This document shows positions 33,958 to 46,439 of a DNA stretch of 64,000 nt, in pieces; within the stretch, counting starts at the first letter, position 1; each line of letters opens with the position of its first letter. This DNA comes from Cyclaneusma minus (Eukaryota > Ascomycota > Leotiomycetes > Marthamycetales > Marthamycetaceae): assembly GCA_037179335.1 (NCBI GenBank), contig JAKZHN010000045.1, positions 228,025-292,024 on the forward strand. The letters run 5' to 3'. The position numbers were made by a program, and so were the translations under genes. The notes beneath the pieces are model-generated. The model was given only the letters and a program-made list of their open reading frames with translations, had not been told where the DNA came from and searched no databases.

Positions 33958-35562
33958 ATGGGCGTTATCAGAAAGAAGAACGCCGTTCGCGGCGGGGAGG
34001 GTGGCGTCAAGTATGTTTGCGACGTCTGCTCGGCCGATATCACCTCCACTGTAAGTCTGCGCGCGAAGTGTAAAGTTGAAGCGCTGGCTGACTGGCCGCT
34101 CGTGTAGGTACGAATCCGATGCGCCGAGAGTGTCTGCAACGACTACGATCTCTGCGTGCAATGCTTTGGCAGTGGCGAAGCGTCGCATAACCATCAACCG
34201 CAGTCTCACCACTTCCACGTCATCGAACAAAACTCCTTTCCCATATATGATCCGGAATGGGGTGCCGACGAGGAGCTCTTGTTGCTCGAGGGCTGTGAGA
34301 TTTACGGCCTGGGTTCATGGGCAGACGTTGCCGATCATGTCGGTGGCTTCAGAAGCAAAGAGGAAGTGCGCGATCATTACCAGAAAGTCTACATCGACAG
34401 CCCCAACTTCCCGCTTCCCGTCCATGCGAGTCCCAACGACATGACGATGGCCCGGGAGACTCCGCGCGAAGAGTTCCAAGCGAGAAAGAAACGGAGAATC
34501 ACCGAGAAGAAGGCGGAGCAGAAGGCGGCGCCTCCAGCTCAACCGAAACAGAAGCCGACGGCCAGTGTACCTTCTTGTCATGAAGTCCAAGGCTATATGC
34601 CTGGCCGTCTGGAGTTCGAGACCGAGTATGCCAATGAGGCAGAGGAGGCAGTCCAGCACATGCAGTTCGACCCCGGAGATGGCATCAACCCTCGTACCGG
34701 CGAACTGGAGCCAGAGATGGAGCTGAAGTTGACTGTTATGGAGATTTACAATTCTCGGCTGACTCAGCGAGCGGAAAGGAAGAAGGTCATCTTCGAGCAC
34801 AACCTACTGGAGTATCGCAAGATACAGGCGCTTGATAAGAAGCGAACGAAAGAGGAGCGAGATCTCTTGAACAAGGCCAAGCCATTCGCTCGAATGATGA
34901 ACCACGACGATTTCGAAAGCTTCTGCAAGGATCTCCTCCACGAACACAATCTTCGCCAGGCCATCAATCAACTCCAGGAATGGCGCAGAATGCAAATCGG
35001 CGATTTGACCAGCGGTATCAAGTACGAGCAGGAGAAGCTCCAGCGCGCACAGAAAGCAGCGCCGATGGGCGTCTTGGACCGCGAACGCTTTGCAACAGGT
35101 CAACGAGCCAAGGCCGCTGCAGCAGTCGAGACTCCCTCCGGTGCCGCTGCTCTGGTGTCTCCCGACCTGCCCATCCGCTCAACTCCAAATGGCGCTGCTG
35201 CAAGCGATGCATTAGACAAGGTGCTCACAAACGGCACTGGCAACGGAACCCTCATGCCCCTGCAAACGAAACAGAAGCATGTCGTGCAACCGATTCCGGG
35301 ACTTGCGCCTATGGCCATATGCCAAGAAAACGCCAACGACTTCCACCTCTTAACGCCCGAAGAAGCCGAGCTATGCAAGATCATCCACATGATGCCGAAG
35401 CCTTACTTTGCAATAAAGACAGCTATCGTTCAGGAGGCGCTGAAGGGCGATGGCCGTATCAAGAAAAAGCAGATCAAGGATCTCTGTCATCTGGAACCGC
35501 AGAAGATCAGTCGTCTCTTTGACTTCTTTGTCAGCCAGGGCTGGGTCTCCAGGATGTCGTGA
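33958..35562 (+). CDS. ada2: Transcriptional adaptor Ada2 (SAGA complex)
   Basis: CDS join(33958..34050,34108..35562), 515 residues. Ada2 pairs with Gcn5 and Ada3 in the SAGA histone-acetyltransferase module and stimulates nucleosome acetylation. Order seen: ZZ zinc finger (about residues 18-65; YVCDVCSADIT, CAESVCNDYDLCVQCF, SHNH), SANT domain (about 75-125; WGADEELLLLEGCEIYGLG), a central region with LEFETEYANEAE and MEIYNSRLTQRAERK, and a C-terminal SWIRM domain (about 430-515) ending FDFFVSQGWVSRMS. Length fits the family. The 57-base intron interrupts the ZZ finger. The start MGVIRKKNAVRGG gives the usual short N-terminus before the first Cys pair. Confidence 0.95.
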
Positions 35563-36701
35563 CCTGAGTTCTGATCTTTTACAACTGCCTTCTTACCTAG
35601 GTGTCTGGGTTTTCTTGCCCGCGCTTAAGCATAAGGGGTTGATTAGGGCAGTGATTGGCTTCGTACCATGAATGAACTGCTGGTGGCTTCTTGCTGGAGC
35701 TTAGCGACGGTGTTGGGGCTGGATAGCATGTGGGTTTTTGCGGGACTTCTGCTATGATTCTGCTTTTAGGTGCGCAGGAGCTGGCGGTGTATTTGCTTTC
35801 GGTCGCAATGGATATGGGTTACAGGGACATTTCTCGAGCACCTTGAAGCTCTTCGCGAGTGTGGAATTCGGCAGACACTGCATTGCAGAGCGTACTTTAA
35901 GCTTGTTGGTATTCACAAAGTGAGAACAGCCTAAGGTCCAAGAACAATTGCTGAGCTCGTGCTAGTGGTCTCGACCGGTGAGCAACCCTACGTCCGCTTG
36001 TGCCTTGATCCCGGGATCTCAAGAAGTGTTCTGTGGCGAACAGAAATAAGATATCAGCGATCTCAAACTCTGCCTCCTCGAACTTGCCCTGTTCAAGCTC
36101 TTGAACCCCTTTTCCAAACATGTACCCAGTCACACACGCATCGCTAACAAAGACATACCAGCCTTCAACCTTTCTCAAGATAACAGGTATCGAGCATCCA
36201 ACACTGACCCGAGTTCGTATTCAGAAATATCTCATGGCACTGTAAGATATTCGTGAAAGTGTTCAATGAGGCGTCTAACCTTACTATTCCTCAAACCCGG
36301 CACATTCAGTATCTTGTGGCTGCTTGACTGCTTCGTTCTTCATTGGCAAAACTCAAACGAATCCAGGCGACCCGGCCTCCTGAACTTGATTTTGATTATG
36401 GAGAACCGCAGTACTTCTACATTGTCTCGGCAAGCAGTGATTGCTAACCGGAAAGTTCTCTGCGAAATACCCAGTTTAAGGTACTAGTCACACAGATGAT
36501 GTTTGGTCCCCACGACGAAGTCGTTGTACAACTCCAGAGGCGCAGTCAGCCTCTACCTGATTCTGAGGAATCAGCGTCGAACCCCACGGAAATTCGACGA
36601 CAAGGCTTGCGTGACCGCGCCGGACAAAAGAGAGACAAGTCCAGTGTGAAATGTCATATCTCCTCAAGGCTCGATCCCGCTCGCAAACACCGTTTCTAAA
36701 A
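35563..36701. other. Intergenic region, no gene recognised
   Basis: Open frames at 35738-35923 (plus) and 35897-36178 (minus) have no convincing start, splice or family match. The rightmost 50 bases include an in-frame upstream ATG (36651) for the next gene. Confidence 0.45.
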
Positions 36702-39123
36702 ATGGCTTCGGACTCACCCATACAGCCAAACGCACCCTCAGATGCTATTTCTTTCGCCCAAACCGCAACTGAGGCTCTGAGTTCAACTCCAGCTTCTCTC
36801 CAAGTGCCTCCATTCATCCTCTCGAGTGAAGATCCTGCGAGATCTCATTCAACTTTGGAATCATCGACTAGGCGAAAGCCAGTTCCTAGCAGAGATGCTT
36901 CTACTTCATCCGAAACGGAAAGTTTACTATCAGGGCCTTTACCAGCGGGTCCACTGCCATCAGGTTGTGATAGCCCAGTATATACGGCGTCTAAGTGGGG
37001 TGTCGGATGGCAGACCCCATCTTTGATGTTGCTGTCCTACTTGTTCGGTAATAACAACATCAAACAAGAGACCCTTCAATCACTAACTCTTCTTTAGCTT
37101 TGCTTGTCGCCTTCCTCCACCTCGGTTTATTTCTCTATCTGGATGGCAAACCAGCAGACGGAGCTGACAGAGCCGCTCCACAATCCTACGTGACAACAGC
37201 GTCGACCATCCTCGCGACTGCTTTTTCTATGGGCCTGAAATCTTCACTTGCCGTCGCCTTTACACAATATCTCTGGTACAAACTGCGGGCGTCGCTGTTA
37301 AAGGTTTCGACAATAGAGGCGCTATTTGGCATGCGGTCCAATTTGTTGCTGCTCTTCGACAGACTTGTTGTTGTTAATGGATCTATTCTGGTTCTCGTTG
37401 CGGTCATGATATCGGCTATACAGATTGCTGCTAGCTTCCCTCCGGGCGCTATTACAGTCGAGGCAACAATGAGGACCTCAAATCAGGAAATGAGCATTCC
37501 AACTTTTAACGCTTCGTTTGTATTTCACCCGCCCCTCGCATAATTTAAAGGCAGATGTACTAATGAGGCGAAAGTTTGGAAACGGATCCGGTTACGATGC
37601 GGAGAGATTCTCATTTGATGGTTTCACGCCAGAAAATAGCCCTGACACAATTATAGCGAAGTAAGTGTCTAATTCCATCGTTTAGCAAGCTCACTGGCTT
37701 ACACAACGAAAAGCTCACAGAATCAATATACGACCTCAAGCAATGCGCATTTGATCACGCCTCAGCTGGAGAATCTGGCAATCTATACGCTTGTCAACGG
37801 CGCGCCAACCCCCTTACTCTCTCCTTGTGGGGCTAATTGCTCGTTTACACTATCCATGGACGTTCCCTACTGGACTTGCCATCAAATACAATACAACGCC
37901 AACTATTCCGGTACAAAGCATCCAGATAGTGAGGGTGTAGAGTTTGATGACTATCCAGTCTTTGGTGCAAGTTGGTATTCTTATATTTTCAATGTTACCA
38001 CGTCCTACGGGTCTCCTCATCGCTCATCATCAGGATCAAAAGTAAAACCGCGACAAGAAAAATGGAGTGTCGAGGTGGGTGCAAATACTACGATCTGCAC
38101 ACCATCACGAGCGGAGTACACTATTGATATTACTTTTGAAAACAACATTCAGTCAATGAACTACTCGATCGGTCCTGTAACTCCATTAAATATGTCAGCC
38201 CCTATGCCAAGAAATGGAGATGATTTCCCCGGGGCTAACTTGGGGAAGAACATCACCATCTTCACCGGGTTTATGGTGATGGGTGGTCAGTATAGCGACG
38301 ACTATTGCTATGGATTACAAGCTCTCAACTGGACATCATCATATATCTCTTGGTACCGTGATTTACAGCTCATGGCACTCATGGACGGCATGGCTAATTC
38401 ATTATCGGGCAGCATTCAATACGAGGCTTGGATGGTACCGGGTACGTTCAAACTTGCAATGAACATGATTCTCGAGGTATCCACCGGCTAATTTTATGTG
38501 AAGGTGCAAGTCAAGCACTGGCAGATAGCACGAGGCTAAACAACGCCTGGGGACTGTACAGCCAGGAAATCCCTCTCAGTATCTAGAACCTAAACGGTGG
38601 CGCCACAGATCCCCAGGATCTAGAAAATAAGACAAACACTTACACCATCAACGAGAAAATCCTAAACTCAGCCCTATTCAACATCACTCTATCAGCAATC
38701 ACAGAATTTGGCTGGTGGCAAACAGATGGCACCAACGTAACCCAATGGAGTCCTCAAAACGTCTACAGCTTTTCGTAGCCACTGAACCTCATCATCCCCT
38801 ACTTCCTCAGTCTTCTCCTCTGCATCCCCATCGTGGGCATCGGCTTCTTCGCCTTGCACAAAAACGGTGTCTCAGCCGTCGACGGTGGCTTTCTCCAACT
38901 GATCACAACCTCCACTGGAAGCTCGACTCTGCAGAAACTGGCTGCTGGAGGATGTCTTGGCGGAGAAGAGAATGTTCTCAGCGAGCTCAAAGACCTGGAG
39001 ATCCGCTTTGGGGAGCTGGTGAATGAGAGTAAGGGACCGGGGAGCATCAGACGCGCTGGGTTTGGGACGGAAGATGAAACTGTGCCTTTGACTAAGGGAG
39101 CTTTGTACGGTCGGCAGAACTGA
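36702..39123 (+). pseudogene. Multi-pass membrane protein gene with two in-frame TAG codons
   Basis: Exons 36702-37047, 37098-37519, 37575-37660, 37714-38441 and 38504-39123 give one continuous frame of 733 codons, interrupted only by TAG at 38584-38586 and 38776-38778. Introns have good signals; the second (55 bases) uses branch site GTACTAATG. The product resembles a fungal membrane-protein family: disordered N-terminus, helix after SKWGVGWQTPSLML, helices around AVAFTQYLWYKL and IQIAASFPPG, a long Asn-glycosylatable domain, a last helix near LIIPYFLSLLLCIPIVG and a cytosolic tail. Both stops are one C-to-T change from CAG, in CpA context, as RIP would cause. Splicing around them was considered: the only frame-keeping intron over the first would be 30 bases, too short. 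Readthrough or sequencing error remain possible. Confidence 0.65.
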
Positions 39124-39908
39124 GTGGTCTTCGTTCAATACGGACACATTCTTACCGGACTCCAACCACCTCGGACTCGGCGGTATATGTTTGGTAGAGG
39201 GTCTGGGGAGCAGGGCAAGTCTGGGGAGCGAATTTTGAGATCTCTGGTATTTCGTCCATGTACCAGACTGGGCACTTGTCTTTTCTGTCTTTGATGTTGT
39301 CACCTCACTTGGTTGAACTGTAGATAGCTTCGGTTTTGCCTCTTAGTCTTTCAATCAGTGTGTATTATGGAATCAATAAAGTAGATGCCTGAGGGAAAAG
39401 GAGGGAAAACGACGACAATACAAATAAAGGGGTTCGGTCATTCCTGGCTTCTTCAGGAAGCATTGAGTGAGGGTTGATGCAAAATCCTTCGTCGGCCCGG
39501 TTCCGAGGCTTGGACTCATGCAACATCAACAATCGGCTCGCCCACGTGTGAACAAAAGAGCCTGTAATCGATGTTGATCACGAGGCAAGAGGTGTCAGCC
39601 GCTTTGTTTGCTCCATGTCGAGGCTGTGTCGAAAGTCGGGTTCAGCACTGAGTCGTCATGATATTTGACGACTGACATGTGAATCGCCCGGGCCCCGCGA
39701 CTAACCCCGGATTTCTGTGCGAAGCTAAACCTATAACGGTAGCTTCCTTGGACCGAGGCCCAGCTCCAAGCCGAGAGCTTGGTCGAGATGCGCATGCCGA
39801 CCGCTTCAACATCCTTCTCGATTACTCCTCTTCCTCTCATATCCTTAACATCATCTCACATCTGTCTTCCCCTTCACATCCCGAATATTCTGCGTACATC
39901 AAGTCATC
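39124..39908. other. Intergenic region and fox2 promoter
   Basis: Between the broken membrane-protein gene and fox2. The last 100 bases are pyrimidine-rich (CTCTTCCTCTCATATCC), as is common just upstream of fungal transcription starts. No gene seen. Confidence 0.5.
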
Positions 39909-42900
39909 ATGTCGCAACTTCGCTATGACGGTCAGGTAGTTGTCGTCACCGGTGCAGGCGGGGGTCTTGGAAAGCAGTATGCTCTGTTCTATGCTTCAAG
40001 AGGTGCCAGTGTCGTTGTAAATGATTTGGGCGGATCCTTCAAGGGCGACGGTAACTCTACTAAGGTACGATTGCCTTCGCGCATCCCGATCACTCAATTC
40101 AACGAATCGTCGCGATGCAGGGGCTTATGCTGACCGTCTCGATCACAGGCCGCGGATGTCGTCGTAGATGAAATCAAAGCCGCTGGTGGAAAAGCCGTTG
40201 GCAACTACAACAGCGTCGAGGATGGCGACAAAATCATCGAGACGGCCATTCAGAACTTCGGCCGGATCGATATTCTGATCAACAATGCCGGTATTCTGCG
40301 AGATGTCAGCTTCAAGAACATGAAGGATGCCGACTGGGATTTGATTGTTGCTGTTCACATCAAGGGTTCATACAAATGCGCCAGAGCTGCTTGGCCACAC
40401 TTCAGGAAACAGAAGTATGGACGAGTCATCAATACTGCCTCAGCTGCTGGTCTTTTCGGCAGCTTTGGCCAGACCAATTACTCAGGTACGGATTCTGTCT
40501 GAGTCTGCCAAGTTCGAGCTGACATTTGATAGCTGCCAAACTTGCTATGGTTGGATTTACCGAGACTTTGGCTAAAGAAGGTCAAAAATACAACATTCTC
40601 GCGAACGTCATTGCGCCTATTGGTAAGTTTTTGGAAATGTAGTCTACGTCGGATCATTCGCTAATTGACTCGAATAGCCGCTAGCCGAATGACAGAGACT
40701 GTGATGCCCCCTGAAGTCCTCGAGCAGCTGAACCCCGTCTGGGTTGTGCCTTTGGTCGCCGCGCTTACCCACAAGGACACCACTGAGAATGGTGGTATTT
40801 TTGAAGTTGGTGGCGGTCACATGGCCAAGCTGCGATGGGAGCGTGCCAAGGGTTTACTCCTGAAGGCCGACGACTCATATACTCCCGGAGCTATTTTGAA
40901 GAAATGGGATGAGGTCAAGAACTTCAATGGCGCCGAGTATCCCTCTGGGCCTGCCGACTTCATGGGATTGCTGGAGCAGTCAATGAAGATGGGACCCAAC
41001 GACAAGGGTGAGACTCTTGACTTCACGGGCAAGGTTGCTCTTGTTACTGGCGGTGGTGCTGGTATTGGCCGCTGCTACTGTATCGCATTCGCCAAATGCG
41101 GTGCCTCTGTCGTTGTCAACGATCTTGCCGACCCAGATACCGTTGTTGAAGAAATTAAGAAGATGGGCGGCAAGGCCGTCGGTGTGAAGGCATCCGCTGA
41201 AGATGGAGACGCTGTCGTCAAGGCAGCTATCGATGCTTTCGGACGGATAGACATTGTGATCAACAATGCCGGTATTCTGCGTGACAAAGCATTTACCAAC
41301 ATGGAAGACAAGATGTGGGATCAGGTGATTGCTGTTCACTTGAGGGGAACATACAAGGTTACCAAGGCAGCTTGGCCATACATGCTTAAGCAGAAGTACG
41401 GCCGAATTGTCAACACCACTTCGACAAGTGGTATCTACGGAAACTTTGGACAAGCTAACTATGCTGCTGCTGTGAGTCTATTCCAGTCCAACCCCTTTTC
41501 GATATGCTAATATTATCAGAAATGCGGTATCCTTGGTTTCTCACGTGCCCTTGCCCGCGAAGGTGCCAAGTACAACATCTACGTCAACACCATTGCTCCC
41601 AATGCCGGTACCGCCATGACACGCACTATCATGCCCGAAGAGATGGTGCAAGCCTTCAAGCCCGACTACATAGCGCCAGTCGTTGTGGCCCTCTGCAGCG
41701 ACAAAGTGCCAGACCCTACCGGCGGTCTATATGAGGTCGGCAGTGGTTGGGTTGGACAGACTCGATGGCAACGAACCGGCGGACACGCTTTCCCCATCGA
41801 TGTGAAACTGGAACCTGAACACGTGGTCAAGTACTGGAAGGACATTACGAACTTTGATGATGGAAGGACGGACAACCCTGCTGATGCAAATGATGGGCTG
41901 AAGAGCATCCTTGCGAATTCCCAGAACAAGAGCAAGACTAAGAGCAAGGTATGAAGAAAACCTTCTTGCTAGTCACCCACATCACGAGTATGATTTATCT
42001 CTGTCGAATCCTGTAAATATTTGTGTTATCTCATGCTCCCATGAATGCAGGAATCAAATACACATGTTAACAGTCGTACTTCTCTCCACGTAGAAAGCAG
42101 AAGCCCCTGTGAACCAGGAAATCCTCGACGCCATTGAAGCCGCCAAGAAGGCAAAGAGTGACGGCTCCGAATACACCTTTGAAGAGCGCGATGTGATCCT
42201 CTACAACCTCGGCATCGGCGCCAAGCGTTCCGAACTCCCCTACATCTTCGAAGGTCACGAGTCCTTCCAAGCCCTCCCAACCTTCGGCGTCATCCCCTAC
42301 TTCGGCGCCCAAACACCCTTCGACATCGCCGAAATCGTGCCAAACTTCAACCCCATGCTGCTTCTGCACGGCGAGCAGTTCCTCAAAATCAGTGCCTGGC
42401 CATTACCCACCTCAGGAACTCTAGTAAGCTATCCGAAGCTGCTGGAGGTTGTGGACAAGGGGAGTGCTGCGATTGTGAAGACGTGCACCACCACATGCGA
42501 GAAAGAGAGCGGCAAAGAAGTCTTCTACAACGAAAGCACAATCTTCATCCGCAAATCCGGCGGTTTCGGCGGCCCCAAACAACTCATCGACCGCGGTGCC
42601 TCCACCGCCCCCAACGCCCCTCCCAAGCGCGCCCCCGACGCCGTCGTCGAATCCCCCACCTCCGAAGAACAAGCCGCAATCTACCGTCTCTCAGGGGACT
42701 ATAATCCGCTCCACGTAGACCCCGAATTTGCAGCCATGGGAGGATTTGAGAAGCCGATTTTGCATGGTTTGTGCTCGTTGGGTATTGCGGGGAAGGCGGT
42801 GTATGAGAAGTATGGGCCGTTCAAGACGATCAAGACCAGGTTTGCGGGCACGGTGATTCCGGGACAGACGCTGGTTACGGAGATGTGGAAGGAGGGGGGG

Positions 42901-42999
42901 AAGGTGGTTTTTCAAGCGAAGGTTAAGGAGACGGGGAAGCCGGCGTTGGCGAGTGCGGCGGTGGAGTTGTTGGAGGATGCGGAGAAGAGTAAGTTGTGA
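39909..42999 (+). CDS. fox2: Peroxisomal multifunctional enzyme type 2 (hydratase/3-hydroxyacyl-CoA dehydrogenase)
   Basis: CDS join(39909..40064,40149..40485,40533..40622,40678..41471,41520..41948,42094..42999), 903 residues. Catalyses the second and third steps of peroxisomal fatty-acid beta-oxidation through (3R)-hydroxyacyl-CoA. Two short-chain dehydrogenase domains come first: residues about 5-300 (TGAGGGLGKQYA, NNAGILRD, NYSAAK) and about 310-600 (TGGGAGIGRCYC, NNAGILRD, NYAAAK). A MaoC-like hydratase 2 domain follows, with catalytic Asp and His in SGDYNPLHVDPEFA, then HGLCSLG. The protein ends in SKL, a peroxisomal targeting signal. The 145-base fifth intron sits in the linker before the hydratase. 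A possible 3' UTR intron lies at 43048-43099. Confidence 0.97.
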
Positions 43000-43604
43000 G
43001 GTGGAAAAGGGGGATGCTTTTGAGTGGGTTGGGAGGTAGGTGTTTCTGTAAGTGTCTAATTTTGAAGTATTGTTGACTTGCTCTTGTTGCTCTTGCAGAT
43101 GCATTGTGTGGTGAGATGGACAAGGACTCAAGACCTACCTTTGAAAGCCTTGAGTTGGGTAGTCACTCTTGAGCAGCATCTTGTTGGGAGCTCGCGAAAT
43201 AGGGGGAAATCACTTCATTGATACAAACTGTCTACATTACAGCGCCCATGTGCCGAGAGTCTTCCTTTCCTCACTTTCAAACAAGATCCTTCTCGTACTC
43301 CAATGACCAAGCAAGCGAACATGCCATAACTACGCTTCAACGGGATCCAAGAGCGCGCGGTCGTCCAAAAAGAGAGTCGGGGAGAAGATACCAAAGCGAC
43401 GAGGTACAGGAAGAATCAGAAGGAACGTCGGCGGTATTCATGGCGGGTTCGAGGGCCGTGGGGTCGCAGGTTGGTGTTTGTCGAGATCAAAGCGCTTCTC
43501 GTGGATGACTGGAGGTGGAGCTCCTGCGGATCATGCCCGTTGTTTCGATCAGAGTTGACAATGCTTGCCACCGATCCTCAGGGGTACGTGTTTGCAGTCG
43601 CTTT
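43000..43604. other. fox2 3' region
   Basis: Holds a likely 3' UTR intron of fox2 at 43048-43099 (GTAAGTG donor, TTGACTTGC, CTTGCAG acceptor). The remainder, to the stop codon of the next minus-strand remnant, shows nothing recognisable. Confidence 0.4.
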
Positions 43605-43975
43605 TCAGATGGTGTGACGTCGGGGCTTTGGCTTAATGCTCTGGCGGAGCTCGAGCTCTCCAGCGGGGACGTCTTCCAGCTTCGGGAGCGATTCCATGCC
43701 GGCTGCCTCGTCAGTCTCATCTGCCACCTCATCACCCTTCTCTGCCACGTTACCACTCGCCACTGGAGGGTCATAGTCGAGCTCTTTCGGAATCATGCGA
43801 GACGGATGGTTGGGGTCGTGTGCAAAGCGGAAGGTCGCCATACCTCCCCGCCTGCGGAACCCCAGAGACCGGTAGAAGGCTATGCGTGTCTTGTTCAAGC
43901 GGCGCTTGTTGGAGTGATACGTAGGTAGGAATGACTTAATTTATGAAGGTAGGTGGGCGAAGCCAACCTACTTAT
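43605..43975 (-). pseudogene. 3' remnant of a GNAT-like acetyltransferase gene
   Basis: An open minus-strand frame without a start reads FLPTYHSNKRRLNKTRIAF and then YRSLGFRRRGG, the kind of sequence found at the last strand and helix of GNAT-family acetyltransferases, where it contacts acetyl-CoA. It continues through a Pro/Glu-rich tail to TGA at 43605. Upstream the coding signal stops within 60 bases at the edge of the AT-rich block, where ATTAAG could be an old acceptor. The 5' exons with the core fold are missing, so it is probably dead. The family assignment is moderate. Confidence 0.45.
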
Positions 43976-44363
43976 AGCTATGCTAGTTTATAGGGGTTCT
44001 GGCACTGCCTTAGGCATTGCCCAGATGCTCCAATACTCCTATTTAGTGCCTGAAGCCCTAAAATAAAGCCTGAATTAATTACTATAGCCCTAAATTAAAT
44101 GCTAAAACGCCTTGAATTATTTTGTGCTAATGCCCAAATTATGAAAAAATGCTTTTATTAATGCGAGCTCCCCTTTTAAAGGCTAATGCATATACCTTAA
44201 CGGAATGGGGGGATTTTAAAATACCGTATAATTACCGTAATAGTACCGCCGTACCGTATAATCGAATATACCGTCTCGATTCGATAAGAGCCTCCTATAC
44301 AATACGATTATTTTATACAATACGGCGATACAGATTTTTTTTTAAAAAGAAATGCAAAAATCA

Positions 44364-44432
44364 ACCGGCTTTGCCGGGATTCGAACCCACGTTTTTTTTC
44401 TTTTTTTATTATACTATTAAGCTATTATTAAT
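44364..44432 (-). pseudogene. Possible decayed tRNA or tRNA-derived element
   Basis: On the minus strand GTGGGTTCGAATCCCGG (T-arm, B-box type) is followed by CAAAGCCGG (acceptor-like 3' strand). Sixteen bases upstream of the gap, GCTTAATAGTATAATA looks like a D-arm (A-box) after C-to-T and G-to-A changes. The anticodon region is unreadable. It may be a dead tRNA gene or a SINE head. Confidence 0.35.
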
Positions 44433-44480
44433 AATATTTTATATTTAATTATTATTAATTTCAATTAAAGCTTTATTATC

Positions 44481-44572
44481 TAATGGTTTTTTAATTTTTT
44501 ATTCCTTTAATTTTTTATTCTTTTATTCTTTTATTCCTTTATTCCTTTATTCCTTTATTCCTGTATTCCTTT
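44481..44572 (+). repeat. TTTATTCC microsatellite, left of the retrotransposon nest
   Basis: Imperfect 8-base repeat (TTTATTCC and TTTTATTC). The same repeat resumes right after the outer element at 63782, so element Y inserted into this array. The five bases CCTTT at 44568-44572 are the left target duplication. Confidence 0.75.
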
Positions 44573-44777
44573 TATTATAATACCGACCTTAAATGCCTTA
44601 GGCACGCGTCCCGGGCACGCGCCACGCGCCCCAAGCCCTTATATACCAGGCACGTGCCCTTAGCGTTTTGCGCTAGCCTGCAGAATTTTTAAAATTCTGC
44701 AAAATTAAAAATTTCGTTTTCTAATTTATAATATTGCTTTATTTTAATTTTTGCTTTGCTTTTAAATTGCTATAATA
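44573..44777 (+). repeat. Element Y 5' LTR
   Basis: Starts TATTATAATACCG and ends GCTATAATA, matching GCCGTGACA at the end of the 3' copy after RIP. GC survives mainly in CpG-rich words such as CACGCGCCACGCGCCCC. Aligned to the 3' LTR, differences are almost all transitions in both directions. Confidence 0.88.
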
Positions 44778-46439
44778 ATTTATAAGCTTTTTTTATTAAT
44801 TAATTTAATTTAATTTGTTTTTAAAACAATTACAATTTAAAATTGCGCAAATCCCAAATCCGATTTTAAATTTTGCGTATTTTTATTTTAAATTTTATAA
44901 TTTGATAAATTTTGCAATTTTTAAATTAAAATTTTTTAAATTATATTTTTTATATTTGCTGCAATTATTACAAATACAATAATTAAGCAATTTAAAATTA
45001 TAGGATTTTTATATTTTTAAATCGCTTTTAAATACCTTGGTAATAAAAATATAATAATATTAATTTTAATACCGTTTTTTTTTCGCCAATTTAATAATTA
45101 AAAACTATATTTATTTAAAACTTTTTTTGCGCAATATTAATAAAATTATAAAGAATTTATTTAGCCAATTATATAGCAATAAAAAAATCTAATATATATA
45201 TAATTAAAATTATTAAAATTTAATTTTTTTTTTTTTAACTATTTGCGCCGCCGCGCTAAAAGTCCTAAAACATTTATTAAAAAAATATTTTTTTAGAGCA
45301 TTTTTTTTTGATTTGGAAATTAAAATTGTATTTCATTTTGCAAGTTAATAATATAATTTATAATATTAATTATAAATAAATTTAATTTTTTATTAAAATA
45401 ATTAAAAGGAAAATTATATATTAATATTATATCAATTTTTAAATTTTTTTTTTGTATTTAAATATTTTTTTCAAATGGCTCTAAAAAACGCAAATTTTTT
45501 ATATAATGCTTTAATAAAAATCTATATTATTTTAAAAGAAATGCAATTTTTTTATTTTTTTTATTATATTATATTTTAAATTTAAATTTAAAATAATTAA
45601 ATTGCGCAGCAAAATCTTTAATATTTTAATTAATTATATTAAATATTTAAAGACAAAAGAAAAACAATATATATTAAATAAATTAAGATTTTCCAATATA
45701 TTAGCAATTGCATTAAAAATAAAAACTATACTAAAAAATGCGCATTATAAATACTAAAGCTTTTAAATTTAATAAATTAAAAAAAAGCAATAATTATAGC
45801 AATAGCAATAGCAATAATTAATTTAAAATATTTATTTTAATTTCCGCAAATCAAATTTAAAAATATTTTAATTAAAAAAACCCTATAATTTTAAATATTA
45901 TATTCGCGGCTATTTAAATATTTTTTAAAATTTAATAGCAAAAATATTGCTATAAATATAATGTTTATTTTTATTATAAAAAATTAAAAAATAAAATTAA
46001 AAATATATTCAAAAATTGGCCGTAAATATTAAAAATATAATTAATAATTTATTTTTAGCAATTAGCGTAAAAATAGCCAATTTTAAAGCAAACTTTTATT
46101 TATATTTAATTTTAAAAACTCTGAATTTAAATAAAAACAATATTAAAAATATTAAAAAACAAAATTAATAATTAAAATTAAAATTAAAATTAAAATTAAA
46201 AAAAGAGTGGAATTAGCGCCTAATTAAAAGAAATGAAAAAATTAATAAAAATAGTATTTATAGTGAAATTAATTAAAATAGCATTTAAAAAAAAACTTTA
46301 CTAATTTTTTTTTAATTTAAAAATCCAAGATATATTTTCCTTTTTTTTTAAATTTGGCCAAAATAAATATTCCCAATTGGAAAATAGCAATTTTTTAATT
46401 TAAATTGCAATTAAAAAATACTAAAAAATATATTATTAA

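Larger units (their letters stand above)
43976..44572. other. AT-rich decayed sequence at the block boundary
   Basis: Composition drops abruptly to very low GC. The remaining C and G are mostly in CpG (ACCGTA words repeated around 44220-44280), as expected when RIP has consumed CpA. It contains a possible tRNA relic (44364-44432) and ends in a TTTATTCC microsatellite. Confidence 0.6.

Noticed and set aside
38581..38612. 30-base intron that would remove the first TAG (GTATCT to CACAG)
   Set aside because: Below the size of any intron seen here, and the second TAG would remain.
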